A DNA stretch of 64,000 nt from an uncultured Pelagibacteraceae bacterium (GTDB taxonomy: Bacteria; Pseudomonadota; Alphaproteobacteria; Pelagibacterales; Pelagibacteraceae), in the NCBI GenBank assembly GCA_902624075.1, contig CACNWC010000002.1, positions 61,088 to 125,087 on the forward strand, read 5' to 3'. A program made the translations under genes and the position numbers. The notes below the pieces were generated by a model that did not search any database, was not told the origin of the DNA, and saw nothing but the letters and a program-made list of their open reading frames with translations. Of the stretch, positions 1-9,048 are shown one piece after another; position 1 is the stretch's first letter, and every line of letters begins with the position of its first letter.

Positions 1-759
1 TGCCCATTTTAAATTAGCTTCTACTGGTGTTTTATCTTTATCAAGTTCATGGCCATATAAACATAAACCAGCTTCCAATCTAAGAGTATCTCTTGCACCT
101 AAGCCAATTAATTTTGCTCCATTTTCAATTAATTTTTTTGTGAATTTATCTGCTTGATCATTTAATAAAGAAATTTCAAATCCATCTTCTCCCGTATAAC
201 CGGATCGTGTTACATAAATTTTTTGATCTTCAAATGTAAACCAATTCCCAGACATGAAAGATAAGCCTTCTACACCATTAACAATATCATCCAATATTTT
301 TACTGATTTTGGTCCCTGAATTGCAATCAAAGATCTTTTTTCATCTAAAACCATTTTATATTTATTTTCCAATATTTCGCTTAAAATTTTAAAATCATTT
401 TCTTTACATGCAGCGTTTAAAATAATTAAAAAACCTTTTTCAATTTTTGTTATAATTAAATCATCATAGATACCAGCATCATTATTCATTAAAAAACTAT
501 ACTTTGAATGATTGAGTTTAAGCTCTTTTAAATTTAGTGGAAAAATTTTTTCTAAATCCACAATTAAATCGTCATCTCCATAAATAAATAATTGTCCCAT
601 ATGAGAAACATCAAATATACCTGAGTGACTTCTAGTAAATTTATGCTCTTCAACTATACCTTCTGAATATTGGATAGGCATTAGATAACCTGCAAATTCT
701 ACAAATCTAGCTTTATTATCTTGATGTAATTTGTATAAAGATGTTTTTTTTGTTTCCAT
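1..759 (-). CDS. gcvT: Aminomethyltransferase (glycine cleavage T protein), 3' end cut by window edge
   Basis: Own translation from ATG at 759 on the minus strand: METKKTSLYKLHQDNKARFVEFAGYLMPIQYSEGIVEEHKFTRSHSGIFDVSHMGQ...; GcvT motifs; preceded by glycine riboswitch; open to position 1. Confidence 0.95.
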   Translation of the reverse strand, partial: METKKTSLYKLHQDNKARFVEFAGYLMPIQYSEGIVEEHKFTRSHSGIFDVSHMGQLFIYGDDDLIVDLEKIFPLNLKELKLNHSKYSFLMNNDAGIYDDLIITKIEKGFLIILNAACKENDFKILSEILENKYKMVLDEKRSLIAIQGPKSVKILDDIVNGVEGLSFMSGNWFTFEDQKIYVTRSGYTGEDGFEISLLNDQADKFTKKLIENGAKLIGLGARDTLRLEAGLCLYGHELDKDKTPVEANLKWA

Positions 760-782
760 ATTAACTCTAAATACCCATCTGT

Positions 783-921
783 ATATTTGCCTGAGAGTTT
801 TGCTCCTTCGGCGAGAATTCAATCTCTTTCCAGAGTTAATATGCTACGGTCCTTTTTGCCTGAGAGATTCCTGGGTGGTTGCTCCTTCGGCGCTACGATA
901 TTTTGTAGTCTCTCCCGTATA
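783..921 (-). ncRNA. Tandem glycine riboswitch (two aptamers) in gcvT leader
   Basis: Two copies of the glycine aptamer core on the minus strand (GCCGAAGGAGCAA...CTCTCAGGCAAA), roughly 845-921 and 783-840, directly upstream of gcvT. Confidence 0.93.
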
Positions 922-949
922 TGTATAATCTAATAAGTAGAGAGAGATG

Positions 950-1828
950 TCAATGAGAAATGGTTTTTTCATTTTTTTTTAAAAGTGTATAAAACTGTAT
1001 TAAAACAGCCAAAAGAATTATAACTCCACCAATTAAACTAAATAATGAAGGTCTTTCGCTTACAAATAAAAAGGCCCATATAGGTCCAAGGACGGATTCT
1101 GACAGCATAATAATACCAACCATGGCTGAAGGGGTAGTTCTTGCACCAATAGTAATAAATATAAAACCAAATCCAATTTGAAAAAATCCAGCTAAGAAAC
1201 CTAAAAAAATATCATGGTATGAAATCATAATTTTGGTGGAAAAAAAATATCCAATTAAACAACAACAAATCCCTGCAACAAATTGAGCTGGAACCATGTC
1301 AATAGATGGATACTTTCTTACAATTATAATTAATATTGCAAATGTTATAGGCATTGAAAATGCCGCCAAATTTCCTGTTAGTTCTCCTGGTGACAAAGAA
1401 TTTCCCACCATTATTAAAACTCCTACCAAAGCTAATATAATTGAGAATAATGTAATTGAAGAAATCTTCTCCTTTAAAAAAAAATAGCCTAAAACTGCTA
1501 GAAATAAAATTTGCAAGGAAATAATGAAATTAGTATTAGCAACAGTTGTGCTATACATTGCTATTACATAACCACAAAAACCTAAAGATAAAATCACACC
1601 AGCTATAAATCCGGGAATTCCAGACAAATAGAATGAGTTAAATAATTTTTTTTTATAGGTAATTAATAAAAAAGTTAAAACAGTAATTGAAAAAAAAAAT
1701 GATCGCCAAAATAAAATTTGCCATAAAGAGGCACCTTCAAAAGATTTTACAATTAAACCACCAAAACTTAAACTAACAGCTCCTAAAAAGACTAAAAAGG
1801 GACCAGGTACATTTTTAATTAAATTCAT
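950..1828 (-). CDS. DMT superfamily (EamA) transporter
   Basis: 292 aa, about 10 TM helices, EamA-like repeats. Confidence 0.8.
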   Translation of the reverse strand: MNLIKNVPGPFLVFLGAVSLSFGGLIVKSFEGASLWQILFWRSFFFSITVLTFLLITYKKKLFNSFYLSGIPGFIAGVILSLGFCGYVIAMYSTTVANTNFIISLQILFLAVLGYFFLKEKISSITLFSIILALVGVLIMVGNSLSPGELTGNLAAFSMPITFAILIIIVRKYPSIDMVPAQFVAGICCCLIGYFFSTKIMISYHDIFLGFLAGFFQIGFGFIFITIGARTTPSAMVGIIMLSESVLGPIWAFLFVSERPSLFSLIGGVIILLAVLIQFYTLLKKNEKTISH

Positions 1829-2772
1829 GAAATTTGAGAAATTAAATTTTGAGTTTCTAATTCATACAGTTTAAATAGAGTTTCTGCATCAGTTAATCCA
1901 ACTTCTTTAAATTTTATTTTTGAGCCTGGTGGTAATTGTACTAATTTGTCATAGTCAGCACTTATCACAACTCCTATCTTTGGATATCCACCTATTGTGC
2001 CATGATCAGAAAGCATAATTATTGGATTTCCATCAGCTGGTACTTGTATAACACCTTTTATCAAACCCTCAGATTTTATGTTAGTATCAACAATATTTTC
2101 TATTTTGAGTCCTTCTAATCTCATTCCCATTCGATCAGATAACTTCGAGATAGTAAATTCTTTTTCTAAAAAAATTTTTTTTCCTTCATCTGAAAAATAA
2201 TCAAAATTTGTTCCCTTAATTACTCTTATATTTTCAATTTTTGTATTTATATAATGCAACTTTTTACTACTTGAGTTTTTATTGATTTTTAAAAGGTTGA
2301 TTTTCTGATTAGTTTCCAGTTTTTTTCCACCATTTGCACCTATATTTGCCTTAGTATTTATTGAACAACTTGACCATTGATATTTTAAATCAAATTCACC
2401 ACTAACTGCTAAATAGCCATAAACAGATTTATTAGTTGAAATAATATTTAATTCATCACCGCTATCTAGTGAAAAAGTTTGATAACAATTACCACTAATT
2501 AAATCATCTTTTTTTTTGATAGTAAAATTAACATCACCAGTAATAGCAATATTAATTTTTTCTCCTTTATATTTTAATAATGGTCCTTGGTAAGCAAATT
2601 CTAACACTGGAAAACCAGGTTTATTTCCTACCAATCTATTTGCCAATAAATAATTTCTGTTGTCCATAGCACCACTAAATGGAATTCCAATGTGATAAAG
2701 ATTTTTACGGCCTTCATCTTGAAAGGTTGTGTTGATCCCAGCTCTCAAAATTTTAAAATAGTTTTTATTCAT
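1825..2772 (-). CDS. pxpC: 5-oxoprolinase subunit C (biotin-dependent carboxyltransferase family)
   Basis: FQDEGRKNLYHIGIPFSGAMDNRNYLLANRLVGN, LSDHGTIGGYPKIGVV motifs; adjacent to pxpB. Confidence 0.9.
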   Translation of the reverse strand: MNKNYFKILRAGINTTFQDEGRKNLYHIGIPFSGAMDNRNYLLANRLVGNKPGFPVLEFAYQGPLLKYKGEKINIAITGDVNFTIKKKDDLISGNCYQTFSLDSGDELNIISTNKSVYGYLAVSGEFDLKYQWSSCSINTKANIGANGGKKLETNQKINLLKINKNSSSKKLHYINTKIENIRVIKGTNFDYFSDEGKKIFLEKEFTISKLSDRMGMRLEGLKIENIVDTNIKSEGLIKGVIQVPADGNPIIMLSDHGTIGGYPKIGVVISADYDKLVQLPPGSKIKFKEVGLTDAETLFKLYELETQNLISQIS

Positions 2773-3439
2773 TGTAATTTTGATATTGTTTTTTTTCTAT
2801 TCTTTGAAATACCACTGTGTCTCCTGGGTTTATTAAATTTGGATCTTTTTCTTTTGTACTATCAAAAATGTTTAAAGGTGTATTTCCAATAATATTCCAC
2901 CCACCTGGACTCTCGAAAGTATATATATTCGCAAATTGCTCTGTTAAACCAACAGAGCCTTTAGGCACTTTAACTCTTGGTGTTTCAAGACGTTGAGCTC
3001 TCATATTCTTATCGAGATCTCCAAGAAATGGCATACCTGCTATAAATCCTGTCATATAACAAAAAAATTCTTTATTAAAAAAATGTTCATAAATTTTTTC
3101 TCTATTCATTTTTAATTTTTCCTCTAATCTTTTTATATCAAGAGAAAAATTTTCATCAGTACATACTGGAATTTCAATTTTTTTACTTTTTAGTTTGTTG
3201 TTAGTATTAACATTTAGTTTTTCTATTAATTTTTTTATATTTTCATAATTTGTTTTTTTTAAATCAAAAGAAATTATCAACTTATTATAAGATGGCGTTA
3301 GATTAATAATTCCATCAATTTTTTCTTTTTGAATACTTTTAAAATATTTAATTACTTGGGTATTAATTTCTTTGTTTACTTCTGCGCCAAAGTCACAATA
3401 CATGGCTGCGTCACCAAGATTTGATATATTTTTTATCAT
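2765..3439 (-). CDS. pxpB: 5-oxoprolinase subunit B (KipI family)
   Basis: FIAGMPFLGDLD, RLETPRVKVPKGSVGLTEQFANIYTFESPGGWNIIGNTP motifs. Confidence 0.9.
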   Translation of the reverse strand: MIKNISNLGDAAMYCDFGAEVNKEINTQVIKYFKSIQKEKIDGIINLTPSYNKLIISFDLKKTNYENIKKLIEKLNVNTNNKLKSKKIEIPVCTDENFSLDIKRLEEKLKMNREKIYEHFFNKEFFCYMTGFIAGMPFLGDLDKNMRAQRLETPRVKVPKGSVGLTEQFANIYTFESPGGWNIIGNTPLNIFDSTKEKDPNLINPGDTVVFQRIEKKQYQNYNE

Positions 3440-3466
3440 GCCATGTTATACTTAACTATTATAAGT

Positions 3467-4240
3467 ATGGAAATTAATATAAATTGCGATTTAGGTGAAA
3501 AATCAAAACACCACTCTAATAAATATGATCCAGATTTATTAGAAATAGTAAATTCAGCAAATGTAGCCTGTGGTTATCATGCTGGTGATGAGGAGACAAT
3601 GAGTCAAGTCATTAAAATTTCCAAAAAAAATGGTGTAAGTATAGGAGCACATCCATCATTTAATGATCCTGATAATTTTGGAAGAGAGAGAATAAATTTA
3701 TCTTCCTCTGAAATAGAAAAGTTAATCGTAGAACAGTATGATATATTACAGAAAATTGCCTCACAACATGGAGAATCTGTATCTCACATAAAACCTCATG
3801 GAGCCCTTAATAATATGGCTTGTGAGGACATTGAATTGGCTACAACTTTGGCTAAAACTATAAAATCAATAAATAAAGATTTAATATATTTAGTTCCTAC
3901 TGGATCCAAAATGCAAGAGGCTGCAAAGAAATTGGATATGAAAATTGCCTGTGAAATTTTTGCTGATAGAAATTATGAGGATAATGGCAATCTTGTATCT
4001 AGAAAAAAACCATATGCTTTAATAACTGACCCTGAGCTAGCAAAATTACATGTTCTTAAAATGGTGAAAACTCAGTCGCTTAATTGTCACAGTGGGAAAC
4101 AAATACCTTGTGAAATAGATTCTGTATGCATACATGGAGATAATCTTAGTTCATTGGAAACAGCTAAATCTATAAGAAAAAATTTGGTTGAAAATGGCTT
4201 AGTACTAAAGACATTAAAAACTATGAAAAAATTTATTTAA
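3467..4240 (+). CDS. pxpA: 5-oxoprolinase subunit A (LamB/YcsF family)
   Basis: MEININCDLGEKS... NSANVACGYHAGDEETM, GAHPSFNDPDNFGRERI; internal Met at 3467 fits the family start better than 3443. Confidence 0.92.
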   Translation: MEININCDLGEKSKHHSNKYDPDLLEIVNSANVACGYHAGDEETMSQVIKISKKNGVSIGAHPSFNDPDNFGRERINLSSSEIEKLIVEQYDILQKIASQHGESVSHIKPHGALNNMACEDIELATTLAKTIKSINKDLIYLVPTGSKMQEAAKKLDMKIACEIFADRNYEDNGNLVSRKKPYALITDPELAKLHVLKMVKTQSLNCHSGKQIPCEIDSVCIHGDNLSSLETAKSIRKNLVENGLVLKTLKTMKKFI

Positions 4241-4243
4241 TTT

Positions 4244-4735
4244 ATGAAAAAATTTATTTTAATCTTTTTCCTTTCTTTTGCTTTATCTCATAATGCATAT
4301 GCCGCTGGATCTAGTGGCAATGATGAGGGTGGTGCAGTAAAATCACATTATGATCAAGCAGTAACATTAATTAAGTCTGCAAAAAAAAGTGATAAAAAAG
4401 GTAAAAAAGATAATGCCCAAAAAAAATATAAAAAGGCTTTTAAACTTTTGATAAAAGCAAATAAGAAAAATCCTAACAAACCAGACACCCTCAATTATTT
4501 AGGATTTACATCTAGAAAGCTTGGAGATTTTGAAAACGGTGAAAAATTTTATTTACAAGGTTTAGCAATAGACCCCAATCATATTGGTATTAATGAATAT
4601 CTTGGTGAATTATATGTTGCCACAAACAGACATAATCTTGCAGTTGAAAGATTAGAGGTCTTAAAGGGTTGTGGATGTGAAGAGTATGATGATCTAAAAG
4701 CTATTATAGCTGGAGAAAAAGTTTCTAAATATTAA
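4244..4735 (+). CDS. TPR-repeat protein with signal peptide
   Basis: N-terminal signal sequence, TPR pattern NKPDTLNYLGFTSRKLGDFENGEKFYLQGLAIDPNHIGINEYLGELY. Confidence 0.75.
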   Translation: MKKFILIFFLSFALSHNAYAAGSSGNDEGGAVKSHYDQAVTLIKSAKKSDKKGKKDNAQKKYKKAFKLLIKANKKNPNKPDTLNYLGFTSRKLGDFENGEKFYLQGLAIDPNHIGINEYLGELYVATNRHNLAVERLEVLKGCGCEEYDDLKAIIAGEKVSKY

Positions 4736-6042
4736 TTAAGATTTTTAACCATTTGTTCAGGCATCCATAAAGCTATTTCTGGGAATATAACAACTAGAAT
4801 TACAGCAAAAATCATTAATAAAAATAATGGAAAAGCACTTCTTGCAATATATCCCATATCTTTATTAGCCATACCTTGAAGAACAAATAAATTAAATCCC
4901 ACAGGTGGAGTTATTTGAGCCATCTCGACTACAATTACCAAAAATATTCCAAACCAGATCATATCAAATCCAGCTTGCCTTATCATTGGTTCTATAATTG
5001 CCATTGTTAACACAACAGCTGATATTCCATCAAGAAACATTCCTAAAATGATATAAAAAATCATTAGAACAAAAATTAAAACATAGGGTGATAAATCCAT
5101 ATTTTGTATCCATATTGCTAAATTTCTAGGCAAACCTGTAAAGCCCATTGCTAAAGATAAAAATGTTGAACCTGCAAGAATGAAAGCAATCATACACGAT
5201 GTTTTTGTTGCTCCTAATAATGATGATTTAAATGTCTCTAAATTTAGACTTTTTTGAAAATAGGATAATATTAAAGCTCCTACAACCCCAAGAGAGGCAG
5301 CCTCTGTTGCTGTTGCTATTCCAGTGTAAATTGATCCTATTACTGCTGAAATCAATATAATCACTGGTAAAAGTTGTTTAGATCTTTTTACTTTTTCTAA
5401 AAATGAATATTCTTCAAGAATTTTTGGCATATCTTTTTTATTAATTAATGACCAAATAATTACATAAAACATAAAAATTAGAGCAATCATTATACCCGGA
5501 ATAATTCCTGCAATAAATAATTTAGCAATTGATTCTTGAACAGCAACTCCATAAATTATTAAAATTATAGATGGTGGAATTAATAAACCCAAAGTTCCAG
5601 ATCCAGCTAAACTGCCGAGTAAAATTTTTTCTGGATAATTTCGTTTTCTTAATTCAGGAATAGACATTTTGCCTACCGTTGCAACAGTAGCTGCTGATGA
5701 GCCTGAAATAGCTGCAAATAACGCACAACCAACAACATTAACATGAATTAATCCACCTGGTAACTTTTGCATCCAGGGAGATAGACCTTTGAATAAATTT
5801 TCAGAGAGTTTAGTCCTAAACAATATTTCACCCATCCACACAAAAAGTGGTAATGCTGTTAAAGTCCATGAAGATGAAGTACCCCATATTGTTGTGGCCA
5901 TTGCGTCGCCAACAGGCCTAGAAGTAAATAACATCATTCCAATAGCAGATACACCGATCATACTCAATGCAACCCAAATACCTGATCCTAAAAAAAATAA
6001 TAAAACACTAATAAAAAAAATTGTTAAAAGAAATTCAGGCAT
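4732..6042 (-). CDS. TRAP transporter large permease (DctM family)
   Basis: 436 aa, multi-TM, GSSAATVATVGKMSIPEL and LLIPPSIILIIYGV motifs. Confidence 0.93.
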   Translation of the reverse strand: MPEFLLTIFFISVLLFFLGSGIWVALSMIGVSAIGMMLFTSRPVGDAMATTIWGTSSSWTLTALPLFVWMGEILFRTKLSENLFKGLSPWMQKLPGGLIHVNVVGCALFAAISGSSAATVATVGKMSIPELRKRNYPEKILLGSLAGSGTLGLLIPPSIILIIYGVAVQESIAKLFIAGIIPGIMIALIFMFYVIIWSLINKKDMPKILEEYSFLEKVKRSKQLLPVIILISAVIGSIYTGIATATEAASLGVVGALILSYFQKSLNLETFKSSLLGATKTSCMIAFILAGSTFLSLAMGFTGLPRNLAIWIQNMDLSPYVLIFVLMIFYIILGMFLDGISAVVLTMAIIEPMIRQAGFDMIWFGIFLVIVVEMAQITPPVGFNLFVLQGMANKDMGYIARSAFPLFLLMIFAVILVVIFPEIALWMPEQMVKNLN

Positions 6043-6525
6043 TTATTTCTGCTTAATCTTTAAAATAAATTGATGAAAAACACTTATAGAGAAAATTAGA
6101 GATCCTATAGCTACACTAGTTTGTGGTATCCAAATTAAAATCTCGTCTGCACCTTCGCTTCTTTCTTGAAACTTGTAAGAAATAATCAACATTTTCATAA
6201 AATAAAAAGCTAAATAGCCTGAAAAAAAACTAGCAATAGTAAGACACCATATTTCAACAATTTTTTTTTTAAGCCCAGATAACTTTTCTAAAAAAAGAGT
6301 AATTCTAATATGACCACCCTCTACAAATGTAAAAGCCAAAGCAAAAAAAGATGCTGAAGCCATACAATAACCAGAATATTCCGCCAAACCTCTAATATAA
6401 AACCCAAATATTCTTGACGAGATACCAATTAATATAAAAACTGCTACAAAAATTAAAAATGTTGCAGCAATATATCCAGAAATTCTATAAAGTTTATTTA
6501 AATTCGTATTAATGGATTTAAACAT
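6043..6525 (-). CDS. TRAP transporter small permease (DctQ family)
   Basis: 4-TM small protein between DctP and DctM; ATG at 6525 preferred to the GTG at 6543, which lies inside a hairpin. Confidence 0.85.
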   Translation of the reverse strand: MFKSINTNLNKLYRISGYIAATFLIFVAVFILIGISSRIFGFYIRGLAEYSGYCMASASFFALAFTFVEGGHIRITLFLEKLSGLKKKIVEIWCLTIASFFSGYLAFYFMKMLIISYKFQERSEGADEILIWIPQTSVAIGSLIFSISVFHQFILKIKQK

Positions 6526-6533
6526 AACGCGTG

Positions 6534-6563
6534 TTAAGGCCACTTAAAACTAAGTGGCCTTAA
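6534..6563 (-). promoter_or_regulatory. Perfect 13-bp intercistronic hairpin between dctP and dctQ
   Basis: TTAAGGCCACTTA-AAAC-TAAGTGGCCTTAA, exact inverted repeat. Confidence 0.85.
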
Positions 6564-6573
6564 AAAAATTTAA

Positions 6574-7545
6574 TTATTTGTAAGCTGATAAAACAGCATC
6601 TCCTCTTGATCCAGCCTTTTTAGACCACTCCTTAGCCATAGTCTCTCCAACTTTTTCAAAATGAGCTTGTAAAGATGAATTTACTTTGCCAACTATCATT
6701 CCGGCATCAGCTAAAGCTTTTTTATCTCCAACATTTCCTTGTTTTGATAATTGCCAACCTTTTCTTTCAGCTAAAGCTGCTTGTTTCATAACTAAATCTT
6801 GAGTCGCTTTATCTAGTTTATTCCAAGCATCTTTATTTACGATTATCATATTTTTTGGAAACCATGCAGCAATATCATAAAAATATTTTACTCCATTTTC
6901 CCAAATTTTAGAATTTTTTCCAGTAGTTGGTGATGTAATCATACTTTCTACAGCTCCTGTAGAAAATGCTTGGCTAATTTCTGCAGCTTCTATTTTGGTT
7001 GGGGCCATTCCTGTTAATTCAGCAATTCTTATTGTTGCAGAATTGTATGCTCTAAATTTTAAACCTTTTAAATCATTAACAGAATTAATTTCTTTTTTAC
7101 TGTATAGACCTTGAGCTGGCCATGGTACAGCATATAAAAAAACTAAACCCTTTTCATCTAATCCTTTAACAATTTCAGCTTTTGATGCTTTGTATAATTT
7201 CATAGCATCAGAATATGATGTTGCTAAAAATGGTTGAGAATCTACTTCTAGCAAAGGATCTTCTTTACCTAAAGCTGACATAAATCTCTCACCAATCTGA
7301 GCCTGTCCAGTTCTTACTGCTCTAAAAATTTCTCCGCCTTTAAATAATGAACCACCCGGATGAGTGACAATTGTTAATTTTCCACCACTTTTTTCAGTTA
7401 CATTTTTTGCAAACTCTGCCGCATTTGCAGAATGAAAATTTCCAGCTCCATAAGCTAAAGCCATATCCCATTTTTCTGCATTGGCGAAACTAATCGACAA
7501 AATTATTGAAACTAAAATAGTTAATAAATATTTAATAAACTTCAT
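6574..7545 (-). CDS. TRAP transporter solute-binding protein (DctP family)
   Basis: Signal peptide, AVRTGQAQIGERFMSALGKEDPLLEVDSQPFL, LKGLKFRAYNSATIRIAELTGMAP. Confidence 0.93.
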   Translation of the reverse strand: MKFIKYLLTILVSIILSISFANAEKWDMALAYGAGNFHSANAAEFAKNVTEKSGGKLTIVTHPGGSLFKGGEIFRAVRTGQAQIGERFMSALGKEDPLLEVDSQPFLATSYSDAMKLYKASKAEIVKGLDEKGLVFLYAVPWPAQGLYSKKEINSVNDLKGLKFRAYNSATIRIAELTGMAPTKIEAAEISQAFSTGAVESMITSPTTGKNSKIWENGVKYFYDIAAWFPKNMIIVNKDAWNKLDKATQDLVMKQAALAERKGWQLSKQGNVGDKKALADAGMIVGKVNSSLQAHFEKVGETMAKEWSKKAGSRGDAVLSAYK

Positions 7546-7657
7546 TTATCCTCCATTTTTTTAAACACATTTCATTATGTATTAAAAAAATTATCAATAA
7601 AAAAATAATACTACTTTTAATTGAATTTTAAGATAAATTTTATAATATACTCTCACT

Positions 7658-8269
7658 TTGTTAGAAGAAACGCTTATATTAATTCAAATTATTTTTATCG
7701 ACATTATCTTAGCTGCAGATAATGCAATAATCATTGGTTTAATTGCTGCAAATTTTGCTCCAAAAAATAGAAAACAGATTATTTTATGGGGTGTTGCAGG
7801 TGCATTATTATTTAAAATTATTTTTGCAATATTCGCTACGTATTTATTTGAATTTTACTTTATTAAAATTTTAGGAGGATTACTTTTAATTTGGATTGTT
7901 AATGATTTAAGAAAAGATCTTTTTGAAATAAAGAAAGTTAAATCACCAACAACAAAATCAAAAGAACCTTCATATATTCAAAGTGTCTATAAAGTTTTAT
8001 TTGCAGATATTACAATTAGCTTTGATAATGTTATTGGTGTTGTAGGTGCCGCAAAAGGAAATTTTAGTTTTATGATTTTTGGACTAGTTCTATCAGTAAT
8101 TTTAACTGGAGCAATGGCTACATATCTTGCCAACTACATTCAAAAACATTTGTGGATAGCTTATGTTGGTTTAGGTTTCATTCTTCTAGTTGCTATACAA
8201 CTGGTAATAGGAGGTTTGGTAGATTTGGAAATTTTATCAATTAACGAGCAATTTAAAAAATACTTCTAA
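7658..8269 (+). CDS. TerC/YjbE family integral membrane protein
   Basis: DIILAADNAIIIGL and ADITISFDNVIGV repeats typical of TerC family; TTG start. Confidence 0.85.
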   Translation: MLEETLILIQIIFIDIILAADNAIIIGLIAANFAPKNRKQIILWGVAGALLFKIIFAIFATYLFEFYFIKILGGLLLIWIVNDLRKDLFEIKKVKSPTTKSKEPSYIQSVYKVLFADITISFDNVIGVVGAAKGNFSFMIFGLVLSVILTGAMATYLANYIQKHLWIAYVGLGFILLVAIQLVIGGLVDLEILSINEQFKKYF

Positions 8270-9045
8270 TAAGAATGTTTCTTTGTTGGATATTTTTTTG
8301 ATCTTACTTCTAATGCAAATTTTTTCAAACCTGAATTAATATATTTTTTCAAATTTAAATATTTTTTAACAAACTTAATATTTGTTTCATTTAAACCAAT
8401 TAGATCATCTGTAACAAGTACTTGGCCATCACAATTAACAGAGGAGCCAATTCCAATTGTTGGAATATCTAATTTCTCGGTTATTTCTTTTGCTATTGAA
8501 GTTTTTACGCATTCTAAAACAATTGCAAAGACTCCATTTTTTTGAAGAAGTAACGCATCATTTATTAGTTGCCTTATTTCTTTTATATTTTTTCCTTTTG
8601 ACTTAAATTTTCCCTTAACAGATTGTGGTAGTAATCCAATATGACCCAATACTGGTATTTTATTTTTGATTAAAAATTTAATCTGTTTAATGATTTTTTT
8701 CCCACCCTCTAATTTTACCGCATCACACTTAGTTTCCTTTAATATTTTCTTAGCATTTTTAAAAGCAGATTTATTTGTATCATAAGTTTTGTAAGGCATA
8801 TCAACAACCATCAAACTTTTTTTAATCCCCAATCTCACACTTTTAGAATGATTAATCATTTCCGTAAGTGTAACTTTTCTTGTAGAAGAATAATTGTATA
8901 AAACTGAACCGAGTGAATCTCCAACTAGTGTAATATCAACATGTTTATCTATTTCTTCAGCAAAGTTTTTTGAATAAGCTGTAAGACAAACAATTTTTGA
9001 TTTATTTTTCTTATTAAGGATTTTTTGAATTTTTTTCATAATCAA
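8266..9045 (-). CDS. panB: 3-methyl-2-oxobutanoate hydroxymethyltransferase
   Basis: TAYSKNFAEEIDKHVDITLVGDSLG, GHIGLLPQSV, IGIGSSVNCDGQVLVTDDLIG. Confidence 0.95.
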   Translation of the reverse strand: MIMKKIQKILNKKNKSKIVCLTAYSKNFAEEIDKHVDITLVGDSLGSVLYNYSSTRKVTLTEMINHSKSVRLGIKKSLMVVDMPYKTYDTNKSAFKNAKKILKETKCDAVKLEGGKKIIKQIKFLIKNKIPVLGHIGLLPQSVKGKFKSKGKNIKEIRQLINDALLLQKNGVFAIVLECVKTSIAKEITEKLDIPTIGIGSSVNCDGQVLVTDDLIGLNETNIKFVKKYLNLKKYINSGLKKFALEVRSKKYPTKKHSY

Positions 9046-9048
9046 ACA

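Noticed and set aside
731-928. 65-aa plus-strand ORF over the gcvT leader
   Set aside because: It coincides with the tandem glycine riboswitch on the other strand; no protein-like composition
6043-6543. GTG start of DctQ at 6543
   Set aside because: It would lie inside the perfect hairpin; ATG at 6525 is more plausible
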